The translations under genes and the position numbers were made by a program. From Paraburkholderia caffeinitolerans (lineage in GTDB: Bacteria > Pseudomonadota > Gammaproteobacteria > Burkholderiales > Burkholderiaceae), in contig NZ_CADIKL010000003.1 in the NCBI RefSeq assembly GCF_902859945.1, positions 186,001 to 250,000 on the forward strand: a DNA stretch of 64,000 bases, given 5' to 3'. Shown here in pieces: positions 15,208 through 23,431 of this stretch. Position 1 is the stretch's first letter, and every line of letters begins with the position of its first letter. The notes under the pieces were generated by a model, which ran no database searches, had not been told where the DNA came from, and saw only the letters and a program-made list of their open reading frames with translations.

Positions 15208-15387
15208 ATGAAAGTTAAGCCTGCTCCGGGGCTCAAGGTCCGTGACCCGGTTCTAAAGGACTACTTACCGATTGAAGGTCGGGAAGTGGAGGACATCGAC
15301 TTCTATTACACGCGACGCCTTCGCGACGGAGACGTCATTCTCGTCGACGACGCAGCGTCCGCAACCGAAACGAAGGACGCTGACTAA
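15208..15387 (+). CDS. DUF2635 phage protein, 59 aa
   Basis: ATG 15208 starts a 59-residue protein beginning MKVKPAPGLKVRDPVLKDYL and continuing with a Tyr/Arg-rich RRLRDGDVILVDD. That is the DUF2635 pattern, found just upstream of the sheath gene in Mu-like phages. It is short and easily missed. Its TAA overlaps the sheath ATG at 15387, so the two are coupled. Function is unknown; a neck or tail-completion role is plausible. Confidence 0.8.
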   Translation: MKVKPAPGLKVRDPVLKDYLPIEGREVEDIDFYYTRRLRDGDVILVDDAASATETKDAD

Positions 15388-16880
15388 TGGGAAATATCTC
15401 GTTCCCGAATATTCCGCAAAACATCCGTGTTCCGCTCTTTTACGCGGACCTCGATAACAGCAAGGCGAACACGGGCGCGACGACTCAGCGCGCACTCATC
15501 ATCGGGCAGATCGCATCGGGCGGAACGGGTGTCGCCAATACGCCCGTCATTTCGCAGGGCATTGGCGACGCGAAGTCCGTCGGTGGAGTCGGCTCGATGC
15601 TCGCGCTGATGACGTCGGCATATCGTGCGGCAGACAACTTCGGCGAGGTCTGGTATCTGCCGCTCGCTGATGATCCGACAGCAGTCGCCGCGACAGGCGC
15701 GATCGCTTTCACGGCTCCGGCGACTGCGACGGGCGTGCTGTACACGTATATCGCGGGCCAACTCGTGACGATGACGGTGACGGCTTCGCAGTCAATCTCT
15801 CAGCTTGCGACGGCTCTCGCGGCGGCGATCAACGCGGCGAGCGATCTTCCGGTCACCGCAGTCGTCGATGCAACGACGACGAGCAAGGTCGACTTGACCG
15901 CGAAGAACAAGGGCCTCGCCGCGGGTGACATCGACATCCGTCTGAATTACCGCGGGGCGCTCAGCGGCGAATCGACGCCGACGGGCCTCGCGTTGACGAT
16001 CACGCCTATGAGCGGTGGAGCGGTCAATCCGTCGCTTACCGCGGGCCTCGCGAACCTGCTCGATCAGGAATTCGACTTCATCGCGCTTCCATACACGGAT
16101 GCGACGTCGCTCGCAGCGATCGCGTCGTTCCTGAGTTCGAAAACGGGCCGTTGGTCGTGGTCGAAACAGATTTTCGGGCATGCATTCGCGGCCTATCGCG
16201 GGACGCTGGCTTCCTGCACGACCTTCGGGGCGACGCAGAACTGCGAGCATTACTCCGTGATGGGCTTCTACGACTCGCCGTCGCCGTCGTATGTATGGGC
16301 GGCTGACATCTGTGCGACTGCCGCCGTTGCGATTCGTGCCGATCCGGCCCGTCCGCTTCAGACGCTCGCGCTGTCGACGGCTCTCGCGCCTCCGCTCGCA
16401 TCGCGCTTCGCGCTGACCGACCGCAATACGCTGCTTTGGGACGGTATCTCGACCTTCACGGTCGCCCAGGACGGCACTGTCGCGCTCGAAAACGTCATCA
16501 CGACCTATCAGACGAACAGCTACGGTCAGGCGGACAACAGCTATCTCGAAGTCGAGACGATGACGACGCTGACGTATGTGCTTCGACAGCTCAAGCTCGC
16601 GATCACGAGTCAGTTCCCGCGCATGAAGCTCGCGGACGACGGGACGCGCGTCTCGCCGGGGACGAACGTCGTGACTCCCTCGATCATCAAGGGTGCACTC
16701 GTCGCGCAATACAAGGAAATGGAGGATGACGGCTTCGTGCAGGACAGCGCGACGTTTGCCGCAAACCTCATCGTCCAGAAGAACACGACGAACCCGAATC
16801 GCGTCGACGTCGTCTATCCGGCGGTCCTGATCGATCAGCTTCGCATCTTCGCCCTGTTGATGCAATTCACCCTTCAATAA
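15387..16880 (+). CDS. tail sheath protein, Mu gpL-like
   Basis: The 497-residue product is a contractile sheath subunit. It starts SFPNIPQNIRVPLFYADLDNS, has the central EFDFIALPYTD strand and the conserved C-terminal core (TVAQDGTVALENVITTYQ, then YLEVETMTTLTYVLRQL) that packs around the tube. This shows the phage is a myovirus. It is coupled to DUF2635 upstream and followed by a strong terminator before the tube gene. Confidence 0.93.
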   Translation: MGNISFPNIPQNIRVPLFYADLDNSKANTGATTQRALIIGQIASGGTGVANTPVISQGIGDAKSVGGVGSMLALMTSAYRAADNFGEVWYLPLADDPTAVAATGAIAFTAPATATGVLYTYIAGQLVTMTVTASQSISQLATALAAAINAASDLPVTAVVDATTTSKVDLTAKNKGLAAGDIDIRLNYRGALSGESTPTGLALTITPMSGGAVNPSLTAGLANLLDQEFDFIALPYTDATSLAAIASFLSSKTGRWSWSKQIFGHAFAAYRGTLASCTTFGATQNCEHYSVMGFYDSPSPSYVWAADICATAAVAIRADPARPLQTLALSTALAPPLASRFALTDRNTLLWDGISTFTVAQDGTVALENVITTYQTNSYGQADNSYLEVETMTTLTYVLRQLKLAITSQFPRMKLADDGTRVSPGTNVVTPSIIKGALVAQYKEMEDDGFVQDSATFAANLIVQKNTTNPNRVDVVYPAVLIDQLRIFALLMQFTLQ

Positions 16881-16897
16881 CGCCGTCTAACCGACGC

Positions 16898-16921
16898 AAA
16901 GCCGCCTAGCGCGGCTTTTTT
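16898..16921 (+). terminator. intrinsic terminator between sheath and tube genes
   Basis: AAGCCGC pairs perfectly with GCGGCTT around CTAGC, followed by a T-run. It lies 17 bases after the sheath stop and overlaps the leader of the tube gene. Part of the transcripts may end here, which would raise sheath over downstream tail proteins. Confidence 0.85.
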
Positions 16922-16938
16922 CATTTGTGGAGGCAGCT

Positions 16939-17304
16939 TTGAGCCTGCTTGCTGGTACTGGATCGGTCACGGTCGACGGTACGACGTACATGGTCGAGGG
17001 CGACGTCAAATACAAGGTCTCGACTAAGAAGCGCGAGTCGTTGACCGGGTATGACGGCGTCCACGGCTACAAGGAATCCTACATTACCGGCTCGATCGCA
17101 CTTCGGTTCCGCGATTCGGGTGGACTTGTGGTCGCCAATTTCAACAACATGACCGACGTTACGGTCGTGCTGACTCTCGCCAATCAGAAGGTCGTCACTG
17201 GAAAAGGTATGTGGTCCGTCGACGATCAGGAAGTCGACGCAATGGAAGCAACCTTCGACGTTCGTTTCGAAGGCCCGAGCGTGACGGAAGCCCCATCGAG
17301 CTAA
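16939..17304 (+). CDS. tail tube protein, Mu gpM-like
   Basis: TTG at 16939 is chosen because TGGAGG at 16928-16933 sits five bases before it; a GTG at 16927 would place the ribosome site inside the gene. The product of about 121 residues is beta-rich: a GTGSVTVDGTTYMVEGDVKYK start and VVTGKGMWSVDDQEVDAMEATFDVRFEG end, typical of Mu-type tube proteins. It forms the inner tube inside the sheath. Confidence 0.85.
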   Translation: MSLLAGTGSVTVDGTTYMVEGDVKYKVSTKKRESLTGYDGVHGYKESYITGSIALRFRDSGGLVVANFNNMTDVTVVLTLANQKVVTGKGMWSVDDQEVDAMEATFDVRFEGPSVTEAPSS

Positions 17305-17310
17305 AGAAAC

Positions 17311-17604
17311 ATGGAAGACGAAAAGATCATCGTACTGAAGAAACCGATCACGATCGGCGACCTCGAATATCCCACGCTCACCTTGCGCGAGCCGACGGCG
17401 GGTGAACTGGAGCGGGCGACCAAGGGCGGGAAAACCGGCCTGACGATGATGATCGACCTGATCGCCATGATCGCGGGCGTTCCGCGCGTAGTTATCGAAA
17501 AGCTCCCGAGCCGCCAACTTACGGAGGCGAACAAGTTCATCGAGGGTTTTACCGACGATGGCTCGGAGGCGACCTCGACTCCGGAGTCTGGCGAGACCGC
17601 GTAG
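17311..17604 (+). CDS. tail assembly chaperone, short form (Mu gp41-like)
   Basis: ATG 17311 follows TAAAGAAAC. The 97-residue product has the chaperone pattern: IIVLKKPITIGDLEYPTLTL, LREPTAGEL, and a helix ending LTEANKFIEGF. In tailed phages this protein coats the tape measure before tube assembly. Residues 1-80 are shared with a longer product made by a -1 frameshift at 17544-17550; the last 17 residues in this frame are low-complexity. That is usual for the short form. Confidence 0.82.
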   Translation: MEDEKIIVLKKPITIGDLEYPTLTLREPTAGELERATKGGKTGLTMMIDLIAMIAGVPRVVIEKLPSRQLTEANKFIEGFTDDGSEATSTPESGETA

Positions 17605-17720
17605 CCGAGGTCACGAAGTATTACGGATGGGGTCCTAACGATGCGTGGGGCCTCCCGCTAAGCCGCCTGACTTGGTGGCACGAACAGGCGCTTAGGTTGC
17701 GTGCTTCGGGGGCTATGTAG
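17311..17720 (+). CDS. tail assembly chaperone, -1 frameshift product
   Basis: After codon 80 a -1 shift on GGGTTTT moves reading into a frame that runs 56 codons to TAG at 17718-17720, giving 136 residues. The added part is well-formed: DSGVWRDRVAEVTKYYGWG, then SRLTWWHEQALRLR, the W-helix pattern of T-type extensions. It starts within the shared frame and has no independent ATG and ribosome site. Such frameshifts in this position are a known, widely conserved device. The GTG of the tape measure gene overlaps its stop by one base. Confidence 0.78.
17544..17550 (+). promoter_or_regulatory. slippery heptamer G_GGT_TTT for -1 frameshifting
   Basis: In the reading frame the codons are GAG-GGT-TTT, so the heptamer GGGTTTT has the canonical X-XXY-YYZ form. 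After slipping, GGG and TTT re-pair perfectly. The -1 frame is open from upstream and encodes a coherent extension of 56 residues. Confidence 0.8.
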
Positions 17721-19783
17721 TGGCGAACAATTTTACGATCACGATCAGCGCCGTCGACAAGGCAACTGATGTCGCGCGCAAGGTCAATAAATCGCTCGCG
17801 CGGATTACTGATCCGATCAACAAACTCGGTAAGGAAACGAAGGCCCTCGGAGATCACTTCAGCGTCATCGGAAAGATGACGGGGATCACGCAGATCGGCA
17901 AGGGCTTCACAAAACTGAGCGGTTCGGCGGTCAATGCCGCGCGTAGCGTGGCGAGTGTGGTGACGCCGATCGCTGCGCTTACGGGCGCGGGAACAATTGC
18001 CGGGATCGTTGCGCTCGCGACGGCGTTCGGAAGGACGGCAACGTCCGTCAAGAATACGGCAGGCGTGCTAGGCATGCCAACGCAGCAGTTACAGGCATAT
18101 ACGGGCGCGGCTCGCCTCGTCGGGCTATCGTCCGACGACATGAGCGCTGGCCTTAAATCGCTCGGAAACGTCTTCGAGGACTCGGTCACGGGCCGGAACC
18201 TAGAGGCAGCGGGCGCGATGAATCAGTTCGGCATCGAGGTCCATCGCCTAAAGAATGGATCAATCGACACCACTCGTGCGCTGAAGGACATCGCAAGCGT
18301 GATTCAAAAGATGCCGAACGCGCAGGCGCAACAGAAGTTCGCGAGCATCTTCGGCGTCGAGCAGCTTCTTCCGATGCTCCAGAAGGGCGGCGAAGGGATC
18401 GACAAGCTCGTCGACAAGGCGAAATCGCTCGGGGCCGTCATGACGCCCGAGCAGATCGCAGCGGGCGAGCGATACAACGAGCAGATGGTCGCGCTCGATC
18501 TTCAGGCCGACAAGCTGAAGGTCACTTTCGGGAATGCGCTCGCGCCCGCTGTCGAGAGAGTCGTCGGCGTGGTCGGGCGCCTCGTCGACAAATACGGCGC
18601 GGTCGTCGGGACAAAGATCGCCGAATACGCCGAGCGGCTCGCGAACTGGATCGACAGGACGGACTGGGCGAAGGTTGCGAACGACGTCGGTTCGTTCCTG
18701 GACAAGATCGGCGGTGTCAAGACCGTTGCGATCGCAATCGCGGCGATCACATTCGCGACGCCGATCGCTGGAATCCTCTCGATGGTGACCGGCCTTGTTC
18801 GACTCGCGACGTTCGCGATTCCGCTCGCGATCGCTGGCTTCGGGCGCCTCGGGAAGGCGAAGGTCGCGGCGGATGCGGCGGGCAAGGTTGCGGAAGCGGC
18901 ATCCGCCGCAGAAGGCGCGGCAGACGCCGCGGGCGCCGCTGCTGGTGCAGCGGGGTCAGCCGGAGCGGGCGAAGCCGCCAAAACAGCCGGAAAGGGCCTT
19001 CTTGGGCGTGTCGCCCCGTGGGCTGTCCGTCTCGGCTTGCCATTGTGGCTGATGACGCACTCGGAAGGGCTGAATACGGGCGAGGATGCTTACCTCGCGA
19101 AGCATCAGGCGGCGCCGGGTGCGACTTGGCCTGGTGACTCGGTTCAAACGCAAAACACCGACGCGCAGAAGGAAGGCCCCTCGGCGCTCTTCGCGGACCT
19201 CGAATCGAAGTATTCGCTTCCGAAGGGGCTTCTCGACAGCGTCTGGAATACGGAATCGAGCCGCGGTAAAGGCTCGATGGTCTCGCCGAAGGGCGCGCAA
19301 GGGCATTTTCAGTTCATGCCCGACACGGCTCGCGCGTATGGAGTTCATGACCCGTTCAATCTGCGCGAGTCCGCGACGGGCGCCGCGAAGATGTACTCGG
19401 ACCTGTTGCGTCAGAACGGCGGGAGCCTTCCACTCGCGATCGCTGCGTACAACTGGGGGCAAGGAAACCTTTCGCGCAAGGGTATGAGCAATGCGCCCGC
19501 GGAGACGCGCGACTACGTCCGGAAGGTTATGGCGGGCATGTCGGGAGGGGCTTCGAGCCTCGCAATGTCGACGCCGATTTACGCGCCTCCGCAACAAAGC
19601 GCAGCGCAGGATGCGCCGGATCAATCTACGGCGTCTGATCCGATGTCGGCAATTCAGCATATCTACGTGGAGGTTGATTTGAAGAACGCGCCTCCGGGGA
19701 CGACGGCGCGCGTGCGGCCGTCGGCAAACGTAACGGCGTCCGTCAAGATCGGGCAATCGTCTGTCGGGGGTGAGCAAGTATGA
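17720..19783 (+). CDS. tail tape measure protein with lytic transglycosylase domain
   Basis: GTG 17720 overlaps the frameshift stop. The 687-residue protein has a helical N-terminal half (TMP repeat-like ISAVDKATDVARKVNKSL), hydrophobic segments near 335-375, an Ala/Gly-rich stretch, and a C-terminal SLT domain from about 490 to 610. The SLT domain shows the catalytic Glu512 in NTESSRG, GHFQFMPDTA, and IAAYNWGQGN. The tape measure sets tail length; the SLT domain likely opens the peptidoglycan during DNA entry. By length the tail should be fairly short. It overlaps the gpN-like gene by 4 bases. Confidence 0.93.
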   Translation: MANNFTITISAVDKATDVARKVNKSLARITDPINKLGKETKALGDHFSVIGKMTGITQIGKGFTKLSGSAVNAARSVASVVTPIAALTGAGTIAGIVALATAFGRTATSVKNTAGVLGMPTQQLQAYTGAARLVGLSSDDMSAGLKSLGNVFEDSVTGRNLEAAGAMNQFGIEVHRLKNGSIDTTRALKDIASVIQKMPNAQAQQKFASIFGVEQLLPMLQKGGEGIDKLVDKAKSLGAVMTPEQIAAGERYNEQMVALDLQADKLKVTFGNALAPAVERVVGVVGRLVDKYGAVVGTKIAEYAERLANWIDRTDWAKVANDVGSFLDKIGGVKTVAIAIAAITFATPIAGILSMVTGLVRLATFAIPLAIAGFGRLGKAKVAADAAGKVAEAASAAEGAADAAGAAAGAAGSAGAGEAAKTAGKGLLGRVAPWAVRLGLPLWLMTHSEGLNTGEDAYLAKHQAAPGATWPGDSVQTQNTDAQKEGPSALFADLESKYSLPKGLLDSVWNTESSRGKGSMVSPKGAQGHFQFMPDTARAYGVHDPFNLRESATGAAKMYSDLLRQNGGSLPLAIAAYNWGQGNLSRKGMSNAPAETRDYVRKVMAGMSGGASSLAMSTPIYAPPQQSAAQDAPDQSTASDPMSAIQHIYVEVDLKNAPPGTTARVRPSANVTASVKIGQSSVGGEQV

Positions 19784-21201
19784 GCCTGACCTCGACTCTC
19801 GGGAACTTGTCCGCCGCCTCGCGCGCGGTCGGGTCCCTCGCCTCGACGCTGTCGGGCGGATCGTTCGCAAGCAATCTTCGCACGGCGAGCTTTGGCGGAG
19901 TGCCGTTCGGGATCGAGGGCGTTACGACCTCGGGCGGGCGACGTGTGAGCATCCATAGTTATCCGTTCCGGGATACGGTCTGGATCGAGGACTTGGGGCT
20001 TCTGCCGAAGGTCTTCCGCATCAATGGCTTCCTGATCGAGAACAGCGCGATCTATGGTGGCGGAGGCGTTGTCTCTCAGGCAAACGCGCTCCTCGCGGTG
20101 TGCAACTCGCCTGGCGGGAAAACGTTCGTCCATCCGACGCTCGGCACGGTCCAAAACGTGACCTGTATCGAGCCGCTCCAGATGAACGAGCGGAAGGACC
20201 TCGGGCGAGTCTTCGAAATCGGCTTGACGCTCATGCAGGGCGGCGCGCGCGTCTATCCGAAGGCGTCCAATTCGACCGGCGATCAGGTCCAGTTGTCGGG
20301 GCTCGCGGCGGTGGCCGCAGCTCTGCTCAACTTCGCATCCAAAGTCGCGAGCTATGTCACATTGGGCGTGTCGATCGTGAATCAAGCGATTTCGACGGTA
20401 ACGAAGTGGTATTCGATTGTGAAATCGGTTATCGCAGACGTGAAGGCGGTCATTGGCGTGGTTTCCTCGCTAAGCGGCAATTACGGACGTTACTCATCGG
20501 GAGCGAATTCGGGATACGCGAAATCGAACGCGAAAGCAGCTTCGAGCGCGACGGTAGCGAGCCTACTGTCCGCGGCGGTCACGCAGCGCACGGCGGTCGA
20601 GACTGCGGGCGCGAGCATGGTGAGCGCAGCCTCGTCGGTTAGCGATACGGATGCGTTTTCAAGCGCGATAACTGCCGTCGTTGAAGCTGTCGCCGCAACG
20701 GCGACCGACCCGGCAGACGCGGTTCGCATGCTCTCGACGCTCGCTGATTTCTATCCGGATGACCCGACAACGTCTTCGGTCATTGGCGATGGAATGGCCG
20801 GTATGCAAACCGCAATCGGTGGGCTAGTGCGGACTACAGTCGTCGCTCAAATGGCAATCGCTTCGACGTCATATCAGCCGTCGTCGGCGGACGACGCCGC
20901 GTCGGTCCGTGACTCTATCGTCTCTCTCATCGACGACGAGGTTACGACTGCGGGCGACGCGGGTGACGACGAGACTTACGCTGCGCTGCGAGCGCTTCGC
21001 ACAGCCGTTATCGCAGACCTCAACAGCCGAGGCGCAAGTCTTCCCGCTATGACGACGTTCTCCTTCGCTTCGTCGCTCCCCGCGCTTTCTCTCGCCTCCC
21101 GGATGTATCGCGACGCGAGCCGGGCCGACGAAATTGTCGCGGAGGCCAATCCTATTCATCCGGCCTTCATGCCGACATCGTTCGCCGCCCTGGCGACGTA
21201 A
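19780..21201 (+). CDS. Mu gpN-like tail protein (DNA circularisation domain)
   Basis: The 473-residue product carries the domain named DNA circularisation N-terminal: FGGVPFGIEGVTTSGGRRVSIHSYPFRDTVW, then LGLLPKVFRINGFLIE. In Mu this protein is part of the baseplate hub. The C-terminal two thirds is Ala/Ser/Thr-rich and helical. It overlaps the tape measure gene and precedes the gpP-like gene, the Mu order. Confidence 0.9.
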   Translation: MSLTSTLGNLSAASRAVGSLASTLSGGSFASNLRTASFGGVPFGIEGVTTSGGRRVSIHSYPFRDTVWIEDLGLLPKVFRINGFLIENSAIYGGGGVVSQANALLAVCNSPGGKTFVHPTLGTVQNVTCIEPLQMNERKDLGRVFEIGLTLMQGGARVYPKASNSTGDQVQLSGLAAVAAALLNFASKVASYVTLGVSIVNQAISTVTKWYSIVKSVIADVKAVIGVVSSLSGNYGRYSSGANSGYAKSNAKAASSATVASLLSAAVTQRTAVETAGASMVSAASSVSDTDAFSSAITAVVEAVAATATDPADAVRMLSTLADFYPDDPTTSSVIGDGMAGMQTAIGGLVRTTVVAQMAIASTSYQPSSADDAASVRDSIVSLIDDEVTTAGDAGDDETYAALRALRTAVIADLNSRGASLPAMTTFSFASSLPALSLASRMYRDASRADEIVAEANPIHPAFMPTSFAALAT

Positions 21202-21215
21202 CCTGATGGAGCGCA

Positions 21216-22280
21216 ATGTCTGATGAACTTACCTTAACCGTAGGCGGAAAGGTCATTTCGGGGTGGACTGATGTTCGCGTCACGCGCGGCATTGAGCGCA
21301 TTCCGAGCGACTTTGACATTGGGTTGACAGAACTCTTTCCCGGCGAACTCGATCAGGTCGTCGTTACGCCTGGCGATGCGTGTGTCGTGCAGATTGGTGG
21401 CGACACGGTCGTAACGGGATATGTCGATCGATACATTCCGAGCTTCGACACATACGATCATCGAATCCGCATCGCGGGCCGCGGGAAGTGTCAGGACCTC
21501 GTCGACTGTTCGGCGGAGTGGGTGAACGGCCAAATAAGCGGGGCCTCGGCGCTCGCCGTCGCTTCGAAGCTTGCGGCTCCATACGGAATCACGGCGACAT
21601 GCAACGAAAGCGGGTTGCGCGTCATTCCGCAATTTAACCTGATGCTCGGTGAAACGCCTTTTGAAATCATCGATCGCGTCTCGAAATACAGCTCTCTGCT
21701 TGCCTACGAGGAGACGGACGGTAGTCTTATCCTCGCCCGCGCTAGCTCGTTGCAACACGCGACAAACCTCGAAGAGGGGCAAAACGTAGAAGGGGCGAGC
21801 GTCGAGTATTCCGCCGATCAGCGATTCCAGACCTACAAGGCTTTTCTACAGGCCATCAACACTTTCAAGGAAGGCGGCGACGGCGGAAATCTGATTGCGA
21901 CGACGACCGATAGCGGAGTTTTGCGCAATCGTCAGAAGTTCATCATCGCAGAAGCTGTCGCCGGTTACATGGACGTTGCTGCGCAGCGCGCTGCGTGGGA
22001 AATGAACCGGCGCAATGGTCGTTCCGTAGTCGTGCGTGTCGTTGTCGATAGCTGGCGTGATGGGGACGGAATGCTATGGGCGCCGAACATGCTTGTATCG
22101 GTCTATCTGCCGTCGTTGAAGCTCGGCCGCAAAACGTGGCTGATTAGTGAGGTCACTTTCCGCATGGATGAGAACGGCACTCACGCTGAGCTTGTCATCA
22201 TGAGTCCGGATGCCTTCGCGGTCGAGCCTACCGCTTTGCAATACGGCTTCGTCGACGGAGCGACTCTTTCGGCTCAGTAA
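21216..22280 (+). CDS. baseplate hub protein, Mu gpP-like
   Basis: ATG 21216 follows TGGAGCG. The 354-residue protein resembles Mu gpP/T4 gp27: LTLTVGGKVISGWTDVRVTRGIERIPSDFDI, a WVNG segment after the first barrel, and a C-terminal barrel ending in APNMLVSVYLPSLKLGRKTWLISEVTF. Trimers form the hub that holds the spike. Its stop shares a base with the next ATG. Confidence 0.92.
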   Translation: MSDELTLTVGGKVISGWTDVRVTRGIERIPSDFDIGLTELFPGELDQVVVTPGDACVVQIGGDTVVTGYVDRYIPSFDTYDHRIRIAGRGKCQDLVDCSAEWVNGQISGASALAVASKLAAPYGITATCNESGLRVIPQFNLMLGETPFEIIDRVSKYSSLLAYEETDGSLILARASSLQHATNLEEGQNVEGASVEYSADQRFQTYKAFLQAINTFKEGGDGGNLIATTTDSGVLRNRQKFIIAEAVAGYMDVAAQRAAWEMNRRNGRSVVVRVVVDSWRDGDGMLWAPNMLVSVYLPSLKLGRKTWLISEVTFRMDENGTHAELVIMSPDAFAVEPTALQYGFVDGATLSAQ

Positions 22281-22924
22281 TGGAAAACGGAAATATTGCT
22301 TCTCGATTGGCGCGGCGCGTACTGCTCGCGATCGGGCGCGGTCGCGTTTCGACCTCAAATGACTCGGGTGTCGTCCAGCTTGTTCAAACGAAGTTTAACG
22401 ACCTCGAAACGATTGACGACATGCCTCGCGTCGCCGAATTTGGCTTTACCTCACGCCCGCCTGACGGGTCCGATGTCCTCGCCGTCTTCATTGGCGGAGA
22501 CCGATCGAATGGGGTCATCGTTGGCACGAACCATCAGGGGAGTCGACCGACTGGCCTCGCCGTCGGCGAGACGATGATATTCAGTCAGGACGGTAAGTCG
22601 GTCTATTTGACTTCGGGCGGAGGAATCATCGTCGAGGCGAAAGGTCAGGATGTCGTCGTCAATGACGCGCGAAACGTGACGTGGAATTGCTCAGGTGACT
22701 TCACGCTGAAGCTCGGCGGGAAGTTCAATGTCGTTGCGCCCGGTGGGACGAACTTCACGACGCCGACCGTTCAATCGAGCGGCGACATGCAAGACAACGT
22801 CGGGACCAATTCACACACGATGGCGCAAATGCGCACGATCTACGACGGACACAATCACATCGTGACTGGCGTACAGGCCGGATCAAGTCAGGTTACGTCG
22901 AATACGCCGACGCAGACGGAGTAA
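22280..22924 (+). CDS. baseplate spike protein, Mu gp45/P2 gpV-like
   Basis: The 214-residue product has an N-terminal OB-like domain (DDMPRVAEFGFTSRPPDGSDVLAVFIGGDRS), a beta-helix region (KSVYLTSGGGIIVEAKGQDVVVND) and, near the end, HNHIVTGVQ. An HxH pair in this place coordinates iron at the tip of gpV and gp45 spikes, where it helps pierce the outer membrane. The gene is followed by a strong terminator. Confidence 0.92.
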   Translation: MENGNIASRLARRVLLAIGRGRVSTSNDSGVVQLVQTKFNDLETIDDMPRVAEFGFTSRPPDGSDVLAVFIGGDRSNGVIVGTNHQGSRPTGLAVGETMIFSQDGKSVYLTSGGGIIVEAKGQDVVVNDARNVTWNCSGDFTLKLGGKFNVVAPGGTNFTTPTVQSSGDMQDNVGTNSHTMAQMRTIYDGHNHIVTGVQAGSSQVTSNTPTQTE

Positions 22925-22946
22925 GCGCCGAGTCAGTCAACACACA

Positions 22947-22971
22947 AGCCCGCTGAGTGCGGGCTCTTTTT
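22947..22971 (+). terminator. intrinsic terminator after the spike gene
   Basis: AGCCCGC pairs with GCGGGCT around TGAGT, followed by CTTTTT. It lies between the spike gene and the gp46-like gene within the late region. Confidence 0.85.
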
Positions 22972-22983
22972 CGTCCTCACGAA

Positions 22984-23430
22984 ATGGCAGACACAAAAAC
23001 GGCATGGAATCCAACGCTAGGCCGTGGCGATTGGGTTTTATCCGGGGCGTTGCTTCAAACGGGCGACGACCTCGAAACGGCAATCCTCATCAGTCTCTTT
23101 ACTGACCGTCAGGCCGCAACGGATGACGAGATTCCAGACGGAACGACAAACCCTCGCGGATGGTGGGGCGACCTCGACTCCGACACGCAAATCGGCTCGC
23201 GCCTTTGGTTGCTGAGCCGCGCCAAGCAAACAACCGAAACCCTTCAGCGCGCGAATGACTACATCGCCGAGGCACTTCAGTGGCTCATCGACGACGGCGC
23301 CGTCGCGTCCTTTGACATCTCAGTCGAATGGACTCAGACGTCGCGGCTTGGCGCGCTGATCGTCGCCCACAAGACGAGCGGGACGACAACTTCGGTTGCC
23401 TATCAATCGCTATGGAGTGCGATCACCTGA
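22984..23430 (+). CDS. baseplate wedge protein, Mu gp46 family
   Basis: ATG 22984 is chosen because the upstream part of the frame crosses the terminator. The 148-residue product has the gp46/gp25-like pattern: GDWVLSGALLQTGDDLETAILISLFTDRQA, RGWWGD, and SRLWLLSRAKQT. It links the baseplate to sheath and wedge proteins. The stop precedes the next ATG by one base. Confidence 0.9.
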   Translation: MADTKTAWNPTLGRGDWVLSGALLQTGDDLETAILISLFTDRQAATDDEIPDGTTNPRGWWGDLDSDTQIGSRLWLLSRAKQTTETLQRANDYIAEALQWLIDDGAVASFDISVEWTQTSRLGALIVAHKTSGTTTSVAYQSLWSAIT

Positions 23431-23431
23431 C

